The notes: generated by a model not told the origin, from the letters alone. Positions 40,337 to 51,362 are shown, counted from the first letter of the stretch. The stretch is DNA of 52,910 nucleotides from Gammaproteobacteria bacterium (GCA_019911805.1 JAIOJV010000118.1:1-52910); one strand, 5' to 3'. A program made the numbers and translations.

Positions 40337-42334
40337 TCACCGCACGAACAGCAGCCAGGAGAGCATCGCCAGCAGGCCCAGGATCATGGCGAAGGCGTAG
40401 GTGTAGAGGTATCCCGTCTGCACCCGTCGCGCGACGCCGGCGAACCAGCCCACCATCCTGGCGCTGCCGTTGACTACCAGCCCGTCGATAATGACCACGT
40501 CACCGATGCGCCACAGCAACTGGCCGATACCGCGCGCACCGCCGGTAAACACCGCCCGGTTGAAGTCATCGGCGTAGTACTTGTTGATCAGCAGTTCATA
40601 GACGAAGCCAGCCTTGTCCCGCGCCTTGTCCGCCAGTGCCGGGTTCTTTATATAGACATACCAGGCGGTGATCAGACCGCCCATGGCCAGCCAGAAGGGT
40701 AATGCCTGGATGCCGTGCGTCACGTAGCCCCACACGCCGTGATAACTCTCACCCAGGCGGGCGAGTACATCGTGCTGCGACGCCACCTGGATCGCATCTT
40801 GGAAGTAGTCACCAAACAGCACCGGACCGATCACGTAACCGGCGATCACCGACGGGATGGCCAACAGGATCAGCGGCACGGTCACCACCGCCGGGCTCTC
40901 GCGCGGCGGTCCGCCGTGGCCATGCGCATCCTGTCCCTGACCCTCGGCATGCGGGTGCGCAGCGTGGCGATCAAAGCGCTCTTTACCGTGGAACACCAGG
41001 AAGAACATACGAAAGCTGTACAGCGCGGTGACGAACACGCCGGCCAGCACGGCGAAATAGGCGAAGCCTGAACCGGCGATCTGTGAATGATGCACCGCCT
41101 CGATGATGGCATCCTTGGAGAAGAAGCCGGACATCCCCGGAAAGGCGATCAGGGCCAGTGACCCGATCAGGGTCGTCCAATAGGTGATGGGCATGTATTT
41201 ACGCAGGCCGCCCATCCTGCGCATGTCCTGCTCATGGTGCAGGGCGATGATGACCGAACCGGCGGCGAGGAACAGCAGCGCCTTGAAGAACGCATGGGTC
41301 ATCAGATGGAAGATACCCGCAGCGTACGCCGAGGCACCCAGCGCCACGGTCATGTAGCCCAGCTGCGACAGTGTGGAATAGGCGATCACGCGCTTGATGT
41401 CATGCTGCACCAGGCCGAGGAACCCCATGAACAGGGCCGTGATCGCGCCGATGACCAGCATGAAGCTCAGCGCCGTCTCCGACAGCTCGAACAGGGGCGA
41501 CATGCGTGCCACCATGAAGATACCCGCGGTAACCATGGTCGCGGCATGGATCAGGGCGGAGATCGGTGTCGGGCCTTCCATGGAATCCGGCAGCCAGACG
41601 TGCAGCGGCACCTGCGCCGACTTGCTCATCGCGCCGAGGAACAGCAGGATGCAGACCACCGACAACATGGACCAGTCATGTCCCGGGAAGATCTGCAGGG
41701 TCACATCGGTCATGGTCGGTGCGGCGGCGAATATGTCCCAGTAGTCGAGGCTGTTGAAATACGTCAGTACCGCGGCGATACCGAGGAGAAACCCGAAGTC
41801 GCCGACGCGGTTGACCAGAAAGGCCTTGAGATTGGCGGCGATCGCCGTCGGCCGGGTGTACCAGAAGCCGATCAACAGGTAGGACACCAAACCCACCGCC
41901 TCGAAGCCGAAGAACAGTTGCAGAAAGTTGTTCGACATCACCAGCATGAGCATGGCAAAGGTGAACAGGGCGATGTAGCTGAAGAAGCGCTGATAGCCCG
42001 GATCATCGGCCATGTACCCGATGGTGTAGATGTGCACCATCAGCGACACGAAGCTCACCACCAGCATCATCAGTACGCTGAGCCGGTCGATCAGGAAACC
42101 GATTTCAAATTGGATCCCGTCGGACAGGGCCCACATGTACAGCGAACCGTTGTAGTCTGCCGCACCGTCCAGGACGTGGTATTTGAATACCCACAACGAC
42201 AGCAGGAAGGACACGGCCACACCCAGGGTGGTCACCCAGTGCGCGCCGGCACGGCCGATCTGCCTGCCGAACAGCCCGGCGAGGATGGCGCCCGCGAGTG
42301 GCGCCAGCGGTATGGCGAGATAGACGTTTTCCAT
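40337..42334 (-). CDS. nuoL: NADH-quinone oxidoreductase subunit L
   Basis: Distal antiporter-like pump subunit, 665 residues. Marks: FLIDRLSVLMMLVVSFVSLMVHIYTIGYM, KSAQVPLHVWLPDSMEGPTP, KRVIAYSTLSQLGYM, and the long C-terminal amphipathic arm. A His-rich cytoplasmic or periplasmic stretch (RHAAHPHAEGQGQDAHGHGG) is typical of the family. Three bases separate it from nuoK. Confidence 0.97.
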   Translation of the reverse strand: MENVYLAIPLAPLAGAILAGLFGRQIGRAGAHWVTTLGVAVSFLLSLWVFKYHVLDGAADYNGSLYMWALSDGIQFEIGFLIDRLSVLMMLVVSFVSLMVHIYTIGYMADDPGYQRFFSYIALFTFAMLMLVMSNNFLQLFFGFEAVGLVSYLLIGFWYTRPTAIAANLKAFLVNRVGDFGFLLGIAAVLTYFNSLDYWDIFAAAPTMTDVTLQIFPGHDWSMLSVVCILLFLGAMSKSAQVPLHVWLPDSMEGPTPISALIHAATMVTAGIFMVARMSPLFELSETALSFMLVIGAITALFMGFLGLVQHDIKRVIAYSTLSQLGYMTVALGASAYAAGIFHLMTHAFFKALLFLAAGSVIIALHHEQDMRRMGGLRKYMPITYWTTLIGSLALIAFPGMSGFFSKDAIIEAVHHSQIAGSGFAYFAVLAGVFVTALYSFRMFFLVFHGKERFDRHAAHPHAEGQGQDAHGHGGPPRESPAVVTVPLILLAIPSVIAGYVIGPVLFGDYFQDAIQVASQHDVLARLGESYHGVWGYVTHGIQALPFWLAMGGLITAWYVYIKNPALADKARDKAGFVYELLINKYYADDFNRAVFTGGARGIGQLLWRIGDVVIIDGLVVNGSARMVGWFAGVARRVQTGYLYTYAFAMILGLLAMLSWLLFVR

Positions 42335-42337
42335 GCC

Positions 42338-42643
42338 CTAGCCCTTCATGCTGTCGAGATCCTCGACGTTGATGCCGCGCCGGTTGCGGAACAGCACCAC
42401 CAGGATGGCCAGCCCGATGGCCGCCTCGGCCGCCGCCACCGTCAGGATGAAGAATACGAACACCTGCCCGGCGAGATCATCGAGGAAATGCGAGAAGGCG
42501 ATGAAGTTCATATTCACCGCCAGCAGCATCAACTCGATGGCCATCAGCAGAATGATGACGTTCTTGCGGTTGAGAAAGATCCCCGCCACGCTCAGCGCGA
42601 ACAGGATGGCCCCCAACACCAGATAATCCGACAGCGCGATCAT
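42338..42643 (-). CDS. nuoK: NADH-quinone oxidoreductase subunit K
   Basis: 101 residues, three TM helices; [20 protein letters not shown] with the conserved glutamates, and [19 protein letters not shown]. Complete. Upstream it is separated from nuoJ by a 495-bp block holding the GxxExxY element. Confidence 0.97.
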   Translation of the reverse strand: MIALSDYLVLGAILFALSVAGIFLNRKNVIILLMAIELMLLAVNMNFIAFSHFLDDLAGQVFVFFILTVAAAEAAIGLAILVVLFRNRRGINVEDLDSMKG

Positions 42644-42670
42644 TGTTCTACTTCCACCAAAACCCCACTC

Positions 42671-43084
42671 TTACCGCAAAGGACGCAAAGGTACGCGAAG
42701 GAAATCATTGCTGTTTATGACCCGCCTGATCCCATCCTTCATTCGGAGTACATTGAAGTTCAACAGATATCCCAGCCTCACCCGACTCAATCTCAAATAC
42801 GTCAACACCTGGCTGACATGCAGTGGCAGTACCTGTTCGACCGCCTTCAACTCCACGATCACACGATCACCAACCAGCAGATCGATGCGATAACCCGCAT
42901 CCAGGTCCAATCCAGCGTAGCGCACCGGCAAAGGAACCTGCCGTTTCACGTCAATCTGCAGCTGGCGCAACTCGTGTAGCAGGCAGATCTCATACGTGCT
43001 TTCCAGCAACCCGGGGCCGAGCCCCGAATGCACTTTCAGGGCGCAGCCGATGATCTGCCGCCCAAGCTCTTCCTCGTCTTCCAT
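42671..43084 (-). CDS. GxxExxY family protein (PD-(D/E)XK-like)
   Basis: 137 residues. The family motif GLLESTY is present (G-x-x-E-x-x-Y), with GYRIDLLVGDRVIVELKAVE forming a D-x(n)-E-x-K nuclease-like core, and QVLTYLRLSRVRLGYLLNF. The protein family is of unknown function. The gene lies inside an inverted-repeat element: the arms are at 42673-42705 and 43092-43127. The last ten residues (FLRVPLRPLR) and stop are translated from the left arm, so gene and repeat form one unit. It splits nuoJ from nuoK in the same orientation as the operon and should be co-transcribed. Confidence 0.9.
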   Translation of the reverse strand: MEDEEELGRQIIGCALKVHSGLGPGLLESTYEICLLHELRQLQIDVKRQVPLPVRYAGLDLDAGYRIDLLVGDRVIVELKAVEQVLPLHVSQVLTYLRLSRVRLGYLLNFNVLRMKDGIRRVINSNDFLRVPLRPLR

Positions 43085-43127
43085 AGACTCGCATTCCTTT
43101 GCGCGCCTTCGCGTCCTTTGCGGTAAC
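42672..43127. mobile_element. GCAAAGGAC-type inverted-repeat unit carrying the GxxExxY gene
   Basis: The left arm ACCGCAAAGGACGCAAAGG and right arm, inverted, ACCGCAAAGGACGCGAAGG, run for about 33 bp with few mismatches. The spacing pattern (period 9-10) and layout match the small AAGGACACG elements in the same operon, but the interior holds a gene. Mobility is inferred from its insertion between two nuo genes that are normally adjacent. Confidence 0.75.
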
Positions 43128-43138
43128 AGTTGTCCTTG

Positions 43139-43744
43139 TTAGTCGCTCTTCTCCGCCTCCATCTTCACCAGGCGGATGCGGTCGCCGGGCTTGACTGAGA
43201 CCTGCCTGGTGGGGTCCTGGTGCTTGGTGCCCGCGCGGTGGCGCAGGGTGAGGACGATGGCGGCGATGATGGCGACCAGCAGGATGACCGCGGCGATCTC
43301 GAACGGATAGACGTAATCGGTATACAGCACGCGGCCCAGTTCGCGGGTGTTGCTGTAGTCGGCCGCCTTCGCCACTGGCCTGGCGACCTGATCCAGTCCG
43401 AAGTTCTTTACCCCGACGATCAGCGCCATCTCAATGACGATCAGCACCGCCACGGTCAGTCCCACCGGCAGGTAACGGATGAAGCCTTCCTTGAGCGGCG
43501 CGACATTGATATCGAGCATCATGACCACGAACAGGAACAGCACCATGACTGCACCGACGTAGACCAGCACCAGGGCAATGGCGAGGAACTCTGCCTCCAG
43601 CAGCAGCCACAGCCCGGCGCTGCTGAAGAACGCCAGTACCAGATGCAGGGCCGCATGCACCGGGTTGCGCACCGAAACCACCCGGACCGCTGCAAACACC
43701 AGGATCACCGCCAGCACCCAGAAAACAAATTTCTCAAAGGTCAT
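43139..43744 (-). CDS. nuoJ: NADH-quinone oxidoreductase subunit J
   Basis: 201 residues, five TM helices. NPVHAALHLVLAFFSSAGLWLLLEAEFLAIALVLVYVGAVMVLFLFVVMML motifs (in pieces) are the family core. The C-terminal basic tail (HRAGTKHQDPTRQVSVKPGDR) is longer than in E. coli. Confidence 0.97.
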   Translation of the reverse strand: MTFEKFVFWVLAVILVFAAVRVVSVRNPVHAALHLVLAFFSSAGLWLLLEAEFLAIALVLVYVGAVMVLFLFVVMMLDINVAPLKEGFIRYLPVGLTVAVLIVIEMALIVGVKNFGLDQVARPVAKAADYSNTRELGRVLYTDYVYPFEIAAVILLVAIIAAIVLTLRHRAGTKHQDPTRQVSVKPGDRIRLVKMEAEKSD

Positions 43745-43770
43745 TTTTATTGACTCTTACTTACATTCAC

Positions 43771-43853
43771 TAACCACAAAGGACACTAAGGACACTAAGA
43801 TTTTTATATGAAAAAAGATTTTCCTTTGTGCCCTTGGTGTCCGTTGTGGTTTA
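43771..43853. repeat. AAGGACACT-type inverted repeat between nuoI and nuoJ
   Basis: TAACCACAAAGGACACTAAGG and its near inverse (CCTTTGTGCCCTTGGTGTCC, GTTGTGGTTTA) flank a very short AT-rich core. It starts about 27 bp upstream of the nuoJ start. Confidence 0.9.
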
Positions 43854-43859
43854 AAAAAC

Positions 43860-44348
43860 CTATCGATACGCCGCGTCCGCCGCACGGTCGGCGGCGAGCT
43901 GGGATTCGTACTTGTCGCCGATGGCCAGGAGTTTTTCCTTGGTCATGATCTGCTCGCCGCGGTTTTCGAAGTGGTATTCGAAGATGCGTGTCTCGACGAT
44001 GGAGTCGACCGGGCAGGATTCCTCACAGAATCCACAGAAGATGCACTTGAACAGATCGATGTCGTAGCGCGTGGTGCGGCGTGTGCCATCCTCGCGTGGG
44101 GCGGCCTCGATGGTGATGGCCAGCGCCGGGCAGACTGCCTCGCACAGCTTGCAGGCGATGCAGCGCTCCTCACCGTTCGCATAGCGGCGCAGCGCGTGCA
44201 GGCCACGGAAGCGTGGCGACTGCGGGGTCTTCTCCTCCGGGTACTGCACGGTGATCTTGCGCGCGAACAGATAGCGGCCGGTCAGGTGCAAGCCCTGGAA
44301 CAACTCCCAGAGCAACAGGCTTTTGAAATACCGTTTGATCGCGTTCAT
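43860..44348 (-). CDS. nuoI: NADH-quinone oxidoreductase subunit I
   Basis: 162 residues with two 4Fe-4S motifs, [16 protein letters not shown] and [16 protein letters not shown] (clusters N6a/N6b). Start [20 protein letters not shown] is normal for the family. Complete. Confidence 0.97.
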   Translation of the reverse strand: MNAIKRYFKSLLLWELFQGLHLTGRYLFARKITVQYPEEKTPQSPRFRGLHALRRYANGEERCIACKLCEAVCPALAITIEAAPREDGTRRTTRYDIDLFKCIFCGFCEESCPVDSIVETRIFEYHFENRGEQIMTKEKLLAIGDKYESQLAADRAADAAYR

Positions 44349-44370
44349 TGCATTCGGCCTTCAACACATG

Positions 44371-44462
44371 AACCACGAAGGACACGAAGTTCTTCACATG
44401 TCAAAACCCGGTTGGCCCTGAATTCATTCATGCCTTCGTGTCCTTCGTGTCCTTCGTGGTTA
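44371..44462. repeat. AAGGACACG-type inverted repeat between nuoH and nuoI
   Basis: AACCACGAAGGACACGAAG at the left; three units (CTTCGTGTCCTTCGTGTCC, TTCGTGGTT) at the right, so the right arm is one unit longer than the left. Core about 45 bp. Confidence 0.92.
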
Positions 44463-44484
44463 AAGCATCGCATCGGAACGCACC

Positions 44485-45510
44485 TCAGTCGAACCAGGGA
44501 CCAAGACCCGCCATGATCGCCGCAGCGATGACGACCAGCCAGGCGATGGTCAATGGGATGAATACCTTCCAACCCAGGCGCATGATCTGATCGTAGCGGT
44601 AGCGTGGGAAGGTGGCGCGAAACCACAGGAAGAAGAACAGGAAGAAACTGATCTTCGCCAGCAGCCAGAAGATGCCCGGCACCCAGGCGAAGGCCGTCCC
44701 GAGCACGGGAATGCCCTGAAAGGGCGACAGCCAGCCACCGGCGAACATGATGGCGGTGAGTGTCGCGATCAGGATCATATTGGCGTATTCGGCCAGGAAG
44801 AACACCGCGAAGCTGGCACCCGAGTATTCGACGTGGAAGCCGGCCACGATCTCCGATTCACCCTCAGCCACGTCGAAGGGCGCGCGATTGGTCTCGGCCA
44901 CGCCGGCGATGAAATAGATCACGCACAGCGGCAGCAGCGGCAGCCAGAACCAGTGGACCAGGCTGCCCTCCTGGGCACGCACGATGTCACCGAGGTTGAG
45001 GCTGCCGGCGGCCATGAGCACGCCGACCAGAGCGAAGCCCATGGCGATCTCGTAGGCGACCATCTGCGCGGCCGAGCGCATCGCACCCAGCAGGGCGTAT
45101 TTCGAGTTCGAGGCCCAGCCCGCGATGATGACGCCGTAGATCCCGACCGAGGTCAGCGCCAGGATGTACAACAGGCCGGCGTCGACATCGGCGAGTACCA
45201 TGCCGTCATCGAAGGGGATCACCGCCCAGGCCGCCAGCGCCGGACCGATGGACAGAATGGGTGCGAGGATGAACAGGAAGCGGTTGGCATTGCGCGGAAC
45301 GATCACCTCCTTCATCAACAGCTTCACCGCATCGGCGATGGGCTGCAGCCAACCCCGCGGCCCGACGCGGTTCGGTCCGATGCGCACCTGCATATAGCCG
45401 ATGATCTTGCGCTCGGCGAAGGTCAGATAGGCCACCGCGACCATGAGCGGCACCATGATGGCGACAATCTTGGCCAGTATCAGTCCGACTTGGAGGATCG
45501 TGTCCCACAT
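44485..45510 (-). CDS. nuoH: NADH-quinone oxidoreductase subunit H
   Basis: 341 residues; the membrane subunit that forms much of the quinone-binding channel. [59 protein letters not shown] and [10 protein letters not shown] are intact. Confidence 0.97.
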   Translation of the reverse strand: MWDTILQVGLILAKIVAIMVPLMVAVAYLTFAERKIIGYMQVRIGPNRVGPRGWLQPIADAVKLLMKEVIVPRNANRFLFILAPILSIGPALAAWAVIPFDDGMVLADVDAGLLYILALTSVGIYGVIIAGWASNSKYALLGAMRSAAQMVAYEIAMGFALVGVLMAAGSLNLGDIVRAQEGSLVHWFWLPLLPLCVIYFIAGVAETNRAPFDVAEGESEIVAGFHVEYSGASFAVFFLAEYANMILIATLTAIMFAGGWLSPFQGIPVLGTAFAWVPGIFWLLAKISFFLFFFLWFRATFPRYRYDQIMRLGWKVFIPLTIAWLVVIAAAIMAGLGPWFD

Positions 45511-45554
45511 GATTCTAGTTGCCGTCGCTGCCTGCTGTGCTGAAAGAATTCATT

Positions 45555-45700
45555 TGCCACGGAAACACACGGAACAACACGGAAGAATGCAACGACGGCG
45601 ATTCTCGAAGCGATGGGCCTCGACCACCGCGCCGGGAGGCGTCGTACGAGCCTCTTCTATAGAGCCTTTCCGTGTGCTTCCGTGTGTTTCCGTGGCCATT
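45555..45700. repeat. ACGGAA-type inverted-repeat element between nuoG and nuoH
   Basis: TGCCACGGAAACACACGGAA and the inverse arm TTTCCGTGTGCTTCCGTGTG plus TTTCCGTGGCC flank a GC-rich unique core of about 80 bp. The element ends 11 bp from the nuoG stop. It shows that the ACGGAA family and the AAGGACACG family coexist in one operon. Confidence 0.92.
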
Positions 45701-45711
45701 GAGTCTTGCGT

Positions 45712-48096
45712 TCACGGTGCCGGCCCGAGCTCGACGTGGCCGAACGCCGGCCCCAGGTGCGCGCTGCCCGGCCGCGCGGCGACGATCTGGGCTGCGCCAT
45801 CCGGTACACGGTCGTCGATCACCAGTGCCAGGACCGCGGTGGCAGCGCCCTGCGTCACCTGGACGTTGCCGCTCAGGCCCAGCCGCGCCGCCTCGGCGGC
45901 ATTTACGCGCACCACGGCGTCCGCCGCATCGGTCATGGCCTGCAACGGTCCCGAGTGCCGCACCAGCGCATCACTCGCATACAGGGGCACGTCGCCAATA
46001 CGTTCCAGGCCTGCGTTGGTTTCGGGCCGGGCAAGGGCGCCGGCGACGCGCGCGTGACTTGGACGACGTTCATCGACCCGCGTGCGCAGCTCGTCGCGCA
46101 CCGCCTCGGAGCTCTGGTAGTCGAAATCTTCCAGATCCAGCAGGTTACCCAGTACGCGCAACACCTTCCAGCCGGGGCGTGTTCCACCGCGGGGACGCGC
46201 GGCGCCGGCAAAACTCTGCCAGCGGCCTTCACCATTGACGAAGGTACCGGAGGTCTCGCTGAACGGTGCGAGCGGCAACAGGATGTCCGCCTGCGCACGC
46301 AAGCCCGCGGAGGCGAAGGCCGTGAACGCGACGACACTGGCGGCCGCGGCCAGCGCACGGTGGGCCAGCGCGGCGTCGGCGAAGTCGGCTTCGGGTTCGC
46401 AGCCGAACAGTATATAGGTCTTGCGCGGCGCGGCCAGCTGCGCCTGTGCATCCAGCCCCGGCGTTGCACGCGCTTCGCCGCCGGGTGCGCGGTGCGGCAG
46501 CACCCCGGCCAGCCAGGCGCCGGCGCCGTTGGGTCCGTCGGAGAGAAAGCCGACACGTATGTCGGCGACCTCACCGATCAGCAGTGCCAGGGCCCGCAGG
46601 GCGCTGGCCGCCGGATGCATCTGCGCCGTGAGGCCCAGCAGCAGCATACCGCGTTCGGCAGCGGACAGCGCCTGCGCGATGGCCTCATGGCGTGGCGTCG
46701 GCGTGGCACTGTCGAGCAACCCCTGCAGGTCCGCCGGTGCGCGGGTGTTGCGCAACCCCAGCAGTGCCGCCGTCACCGCGGCCAGCTCCGCGACCAGGGC
46801 CGAGGGCCGGACGGCGATCTGATCGGCCAGATCGAAATTGAACTCGTAAGCGACCGGGTTGAGGGCAAAGACACGCGCCCCGGCGAGTGCCGCCTTGCGC
46901 AGGCGGTGCCCGACGATGGGCTGTTCCTTGCGCGGATTCGCACCGATCAGCAGCACCGCGTCGCGGCTTTCGAGATCGGCCAGCGGCCCGCCCAGCCAGG
47001 GGTGCAGGCTCAGGCGGTCCTGGTCGGTGAAATCCGTCTGCCGCAGGCGATGATCGATGTGGGCGCAGCCCAGGCCGGCGGCGACCCGTGCCAGCAGATA
47101 GGCCTCCTCCAGCGTCGCCGTCGGACTCACCAGGATACCCAGCTCATCACCTGCGGTACTGCGCAAGGTCTCGGCCACGGCCTGCAGCGCACTTTCCCAG
47201 TCGACGGTCTGCCACTGGCCATCGATCTTGCGCTGCGGCGCGGTCAGGCGCTGCGGGTGCTCCAGGCCGTGGCAGCTGAAGCGGTCACGGTCGGACAGCC
47301 AGACTTCATTGATCTCTTCGTTATCACGCGGCACGGCGCGCATCACCTCGCTGCGGCGGGTATGCACATAGAGGTTGGAGCCGACACAGTCGTGCGGTGC
47401 GATGGAGGCGTGCTGGGTCAGCTCCCAGGCACGCGCCCGGAAGCGGAACGGCTTGGAGGTCAGCGCGCCCACCGGGCAGACGTCGATGATGTTGCCGGAC
47501 AGCTCCGATTCGACGGCGCGCTCGACATAGGTGCCGATCTCGAGGTGCTCGCCGCGGCCGGTGCCGCCGAGCTCCTTGTGGCCGGCGATCACCTCCAGGA
47601 AGCGTATGCAGCGGGTGCAATGGATGCAGCGCGTCATCTCGGTGGCGATCAGCGGACCGATGTCCTTGTCCTTGATCACGCGCTTGGCCTCGGCGAAACG
47701 CGATACGTCGCGGCCGTAGCCCAGCGCCAGATCCTGCAGCTCACATTCGCCGCCCTGGTCGCAGATCGGGCAGTCCAGCGGGTGATTGATGAGCAGGAAC
47801 TCCATCACCGCCTTTTGTGCCTGGCGGGCGTAATCGGAGTGGGTGTAGATCTTCATGCCGTCGGCGACCGGTGTGGCGCAGGCCGGCAGCGGCTTGTTCA
47901 CCTTCTCCACCTGTATCAGGCACATGCGGCAGTTGGCCGCGATCGGCAGTTTGTTGTGATAACAGAAGCGCGGCACGTCGATGCCATGGGCATCGGTGAC
48001 CTCGATGATCATCTGGCCCTTGCGTGCCGTGTACGGCCGACCATCGATCTCGACGTTGACGGTCTCGGCGGCGGGCACCTCCGCTTTGGCGCTCAT
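45712..48096 (-). CDS. nuoG: NADH-quinone oxidoreductase subunit G
   Basis: 794 residues. An N-terminal 2Fe-2S ferredoxin domain ([16 protein letters not shown]), [20 protein letters not shown] for further clusters, then HCTRCIRF and a molybdopterin-oxidoreductase-like domain without cofactor function, as in complex I. The start at 48096 (MSAKAEV) was chosen because it overlaps the nuoF stop by 4 bp (ATGA); the frame stays open upstream but inside nuoF. Confidence 0.96.
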   Translation of the reverse strand: MSAKAEVPAAETVNVEIDGRPYTARKGQMIIEVTDAHGIDVPRFCYHNKLPIAANCRMCLIQVEKVNKPLPACATPVADGMKIYTHSDYARQAQKAVMEFLLINHPLDCPICDQGGECELQDLALGYGRDVSRFAEAKRVIKDKDIGPLIATEMTRCIHCTRCIRFLEVIAGHKELGGTGRGEHLEIGTYVERAVESELSGNIIDVCPVGALTSKPFRFRARAWELTQHASIAPHDCVGSNLYVHTRRSEVMRAVPRDNEEINEVWLSDRDRFSCHGLEHPQRLTAPQRKIDGQWQTVDWESALQAVAETLRSTAGDELGILVSPTATLEEAYLLARVAAGLGCAHIDHRLRQTDFTDQDRLSLHPWLGGPLADLESRDAVLLIGANPRKEQPIVGHRLRKAALAGARVFALNPVAYEFNFDLADQIAVRPSALVAELAAVTAALLGLRNTRAPADLQGLLDSATPTPRHEAIAQALSAAERGMLLLGLTAQMHPAASALRALALLIGEVADIRVGFLSDGPNGAGAWLAGVLPHRAPGGEARATPGLDAQAQLAAPRKTYILFGCEPEADFADAALAHRALAAAASVVAFTAFASAGLRAQADILLPLAPFSETSGTFVNGEGRWQSFAGAARPRGGTRPGWKVLRVLGNLLDLEDFDYQSSEAVRDELRTRVDERRPSHARVAGALARPETNAGLERIGDVPLYASDALVRHSGPLQAMTDAADAVVRVNAAEAARLGLSGNVQVTQGAATAVLALVIDDRVPDGAAQIVAARPGSAHLGPAFGHVELGPAP

Positions 48097-49406
48097 GCCA
48101 CGACCCCCGCCCGCGCGCCGCGTTCCGCGCCCGGGCCGACCATGCAGCGGCCGTGCGCCACGTGATATTCGAATTCGTGGCGGAAGTGCTTCAGAAAGCT
48201 CTGCACCGGCCAGGCGGCGGCCTCGCCGAAGGCACAGATAGTGTGGCCCTCGATCTGGCCGGCGGCACTCACCAGCAGATCCAGGTCCTCGGGACGCCCC
48301 TGCCCTTCCTCGATGCGCTTGACCACGCGGTACATCCAGCCGGTACCCTCGCGGCAGGGCGTGCACTGGCCACAGGATTCGGCGTAGTAGAAGCGAGAGA
48401 TGCGCATCAGCGCCTTGACCATGCAGACGGAATCGTCCATCACGATCATGCCGGCCGAGCCCAGCCCGGAGCCGGCCTTGGCCAGCGAGTCATAGTCCAG
48501 ATCCACATCCATGATGGTCGCGGCGGGCAGCACCGGCATGGACGAGCCGCCGGGGATGACGGCCTTCAAGGTATGCCCGTCGCGCACGCCGCCGGCCATC
48601 TCCAGGAGATCGCGGAACGGTGTACCCATGCGCACCTCGTAGTTGCCGGGACGGTTCACGTGCCCGGACACACAGAAGATCTTGCTGCCACCGTTATTGG
48701 GCTTACCCAGGCTCAGAAACCAGTCGCCGCCGTTGCGCATGATCGCCGGCACCGAGGCCAGGCTCTCGGTGTTGTTGATGGTGGTCGGCCGGCCGTAGAG
48801 GCCGAAATTGGCCGGGAACGGCGGTTTGAAACGAGGCAGGCCCTTCTTGCCCTCCAGCGATTCCAGCAGCGCGGTCTCCTCGCCACAGATGTAGGCACCG
48901 GCGCCGAGATAGCTGTGGAGCTCCAGATCGATACCCGAACCCTGGATGTCCGTGCCCAGCAGGCCGGCGTCATAGGCCTCCCGCAGCGCGGTCTCGAAAC
49001 GCTGGTAGGGCTCGTGATGGAACTCGCCGCGCATGTAGTTATAGCCGACGGTGGCGCCGATGGCGTAGCCGCCGATGGCCATGCCCTCGATCAGCGCATG
49101 CGGGTTGAAGCGCAGGATATCGCGGTCCTTGCAGGTGCCCGGCTCGGATTCGTCGGAGTTGCAGACGATGTACTTCTGTACCGGCGCCGTGCGCGGCATG
49201 AAGCTCCACTTCAACCCGGTCGGAAAACCCGCCCCGCCACGTCCGCGCAGACCGGATTTCTTGACCTCGTCGATGATCACCTCGGCCGGCGTCTTCTCGG
49301 CCAGGATCTTCTTCCACGCCTGATAGCCGCCCGTCTTGAGATAGTTCTCAAGCGTCCAGGGCTGATCGTACTGCAGCGTCGCGAAACAGACTTCGTTGGA
49401 TTTCAT
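48093..49406 (-). CDS. nuoF: NADH-quinone oxidoreductase subunit F
   Basis: NADH- and FMN-binding subunit, 437 residues. [54 protein letters not shown] and [14 protein letters not shown] (N3 cluster) are intact. The ATG at 49406 is chosen; a TTG one codon upstream is less likely. A repeat element ends 12 bp upstream of it. Confidence 0.97.
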   Translation of the reverse strand: MKSNEVCFATLQYDQPWTLENYLKTGGYQAWKKILAEKTPAEVIIDEVKKSGLRGRGGAGFPTGLKWSFMPRTAPVQKYIVCNSDESEPGTCKDRDILRFNPHALIEGMAIGGYAIGATVGYNYMRGEFHHEPYQRFETALREAYDAGLLGTDIQGSGIDLELHSYLGAGAYICGEETALLESLEGKKGLPRFKPPFPANFGLYGRPTTINNTESLASVPAIMRNGGDWFLSLGKPNNGGSKIFCVSGHVNRPGNYEVRMGTPFRDLLEMAGGVRDGHTLKAVIPGGSSMPVLPAATIMDVDLDYDSLAKAGSGLGSAGMIVMDDSVCMVKALMRISRFYYAESCGQCTPCREGTGWMYRVVKRIEEGQGRPEDLDLLVSAAGQIEGHTICAFGEAAAWPVQSFLKHFRHEFEYHVAHGRCMVGPGAERGARAGVVA

Positions 49407-49417
49407 CAAAATCTCTC

Positions 49418-49496
49418 ATGGCCACGGAAGCACACGGAAAGGCACCGCATGAATCCTACCGATTTCCGTGTGTTGCTGTGTGCTTCCGTGGCCATT
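49418..49496. repeat. ACGGAA-type inverted-repeat element between nuoE and nuoF
   Basis: ATGGCCACGGAAGCACACGG and the inverse arm ending GCTTCCGTGGCCAT enclose a core of under 30 bp. It begins two bases after the nuoE stop codon in transcription order. Confidence 0.92.
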
Positions 49497-49497
49497 G

Positions 49498-49992
49498 TCA
49501 TTTCAGCTCGTCCAGGATCTGGTCGACCTTCTCGATGGTCAGATGCTCGTGATAATGCCCGTTCACTGTCATCATCGGGGCACCGACGCAGGCGGCCAGG
49601 CACTCCTCCTCGTACTTGAGAAAAATGCGGCCGTCCGCTGTGCTTTCGCCGCGACGGACACCGAGCTTCTTTTCCACATGTTCGACCAGGCCGTCGGCAC
49701 CACACAGCATGCAGGAGATGTTGGTGCAGATCGCCACGGTATTGCGACCGACCGGTCGGGTCTCGAGCATCGAATAGAAGCTCGCGACCTCATAGACCGA
49801 TACCTGCGGCATGTCCAGGTACTCGGCGACCGCATCCATCGCCGCCACACTCACATGGCCGGCCTCGTGCTGCACCGCATGCAGTGCCGCCAGCACCGCC
49901 GACGCCTTCCGCTCCGGCGGAAACTTGGTCAGCCAGTGGTCGATCTCGGCGCGGACCTCGGCACTCAGCGATGCTTTTTGCTGCACGTCCAT
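49498..49992 (-). CDS. nuoE: NADH-quinone oxidoreductase subunit E
   Basis: 164 residues, thioredoxin-like 2Fe-2S subunit (N1a). Cluster cysteines in CTNISC and CLAAC. The ATG at 49992 (MDVQQKASLS) was chosen; upstream the frame is repeat sequence. Confidence 0.97.
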   Translation of the reverse strand: MDVQQKASLSAEVRAEIDHWLTKFPPERKASAVLAALHAVQHEAGHVSVAAMDAVAEYLDMPQVSVYEVASFYSMLETRPVGRNTVAICTNISCMLCGADGLVEHVEKKLGVRRGESTADGRIFLKYEEECLAACVGAPMMTVNGHYHEHLTIEKVDQILDELK

Positions 49993-50003
49993 CAAAACCT
50001 CGT

Positions 50004-50100
50004 TTACCACGAAGGACACAAAGGACACGAAGGAACCATTATTTCAAAAATAATAATTCGTTCTGATTTCCTTTGTGCCCTTCGTGTCCTTTGTGGTTAA
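50004..50100. repeat. AAGGACACG-type inverted repeat between nuoD and nuoE
   Basis: TTACCACGAAGGACACAAAGG and the inverse CCTTTGTGCCCTTCGTGTCC (plus TTTGTGGTTA) around a short AT-rich core. It lies 12 bp upstream of the nuoE start and nine bases after the nuoD stop. Confidence 0.93.
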
Positions 50101-50108
50101 AGTCATCA

Positions 50109-51362
50109 TTACCGATCGATCTCGCCGAAGACGATGTCCTGGGTGCCGATGATGGCCACTACGTCCGGGAGCATGTGGCCACGGACCATCTCGTCCAGCG
50201 CCGCCAGATGCGCGAAGCCCGGTGCGCGTACCTTCAGACGATAGGGTTTGTTGGCACCGTCCGAGATCAGATACACGCCGAATTCACCCTTGGGGTGCTC
50301 CACCGCCGCGTAGGCCTCGCCCTTGGGCACACAATAGCCTTCCGTGAACAGCTTGAAGTGATAGATAAGGGACTCCATATCGGCCTTCATCTCTTCGCGG
50401 CGTGGTGGCGTGATCTTGCGGTCTTCGAGCAGTACCGGACCGGGGTTGGCGCGCAGCCAGTCGACGCATTGCCGGATGATACGGTTGGACTGGCGCATCT
50501 CCTCCATGCGCACCAGATAGCGATCGTAGCAGTCACCGTTGCGGCCCACCGGGATGTCGAAATCCATACGGTCGTAGACCTCGTAGGGCTGCTTCTTGCG
50601 CAGATCCCAGGCGATGCCGGAACCGCGCAGCATGGGGCCGGTGAAGCCCAGCTGCTGGGCGCGCTCGGGCGAGACCACGCCGATACCGACGGTGCGCTGC
50701 TTCCAGATGCGGTTGTCCGTCAGCAGCACCTCATAATCGTCGATGCAGGCCGGGAAACGCTCGGTGAAATCCTGGATGAAATCCAGCATCGAGCCCTCGC
50801 GATTGGTGTTCAGACGCCGTACCTCGTCACCGCTGCGCCACTTGGATTCCTGATATTTGGGCATGGTATCCGGCAGGTCGCGATAGACGCCGCCGGGGCG
50901 GTAATAGGTCGCATGCATGCGCGTACCGGAGACCGCCTCATAGCAGTCCATCAGATCCTCACGCTCACGGAAGGCGTACAGGAACACGGTCATGGCCCCA
51001 ATGTCCAGCGAGTGTGCCCCGAGCCACATTAAATGGTTCAGGACGCGCGTGATCTCGTCGAACAGGACGCGGATATACTGTGCACGCAGTGGCGGCTCGA
51101 TACCGAGCAGCTTCTCGATGGCCAGCACATAACCGTGTTCGTTACACATCATGGACACGTAATCGAGCCGGTCCATATAGCCGATGCTCTGGTTGTACGG
51201 CTTACTCTCGGCCAGTTTCTCGGTGGCGCGGTGCAGCAGTCCGATGTGCGGATCGGCACGCTGAATCACCTCGCCGTCCATCTCCAGCACCAGGCGCAAC
51301 ACACCATGCGCCGCCGGATGCTGCGGACCGAAGTTCATGGTATAGCTTCTGATCTCAGGCAT
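50109..51362 (-). CDS. nuoD: NADH-quinone oxidoreductase subunit D
   Basis: 417 residues, 49-kDa-type quinone-site subunit. [49 protein letters not shown] and [12 protein letters not shown] are intact. Complete. Confidence 0.97.
   Translation of the reverse strand: MPEIRSYTMNFGPQHPAAHGVLRLVLEMDGEVIQRADPHIGLLHRATEKLAESKPYNQSIGYMDRLDYVSMMCNEHGYVLAIEKLLGIEPPLRAQYIRVLFDEITRVLNHLMWLGAHSLDIGAMTVFLYAFREREDLMDCYEAVSGTRMHATYYRPGGVYRDLPDTMPKYQESKWRSGDEVRRLNTNREGSMLDFIQDFTERFPACIDDYEVLLTDNRIWKQRTVGIGVVSPERAQQLGFTGPMLRGSGIAWDLRKKQPYEVYDRMDFDIPVGRNGDCYDRYLVRMEEMRQSNRIIRQCVDWLRANPGPVLLEDRKITPPRREEMKADMESLIYHFKLFTEGYCVPKGEAYAAVEHPKGEFGVYLISDGANKPYRLKVRAPGFAHLAALDEMVRGHMLPDVVAIIGTQDIVFGEIDR

Noticed and set aside
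41234-42979. Plus-strand open frame of 581 codons opposite nuoL/nuoK
   Set aside because: Its composition (many His, Gln, Asp) is typical of antisense to hydrophobic membrane proteins; nuoL and nuoK are certain.
45706-48165. Plus-strand open frame of 819 codons opposite nuoG
   Set aside because: nuoG is intact with all cluster cysteines; the opposite frame shows no family motif.
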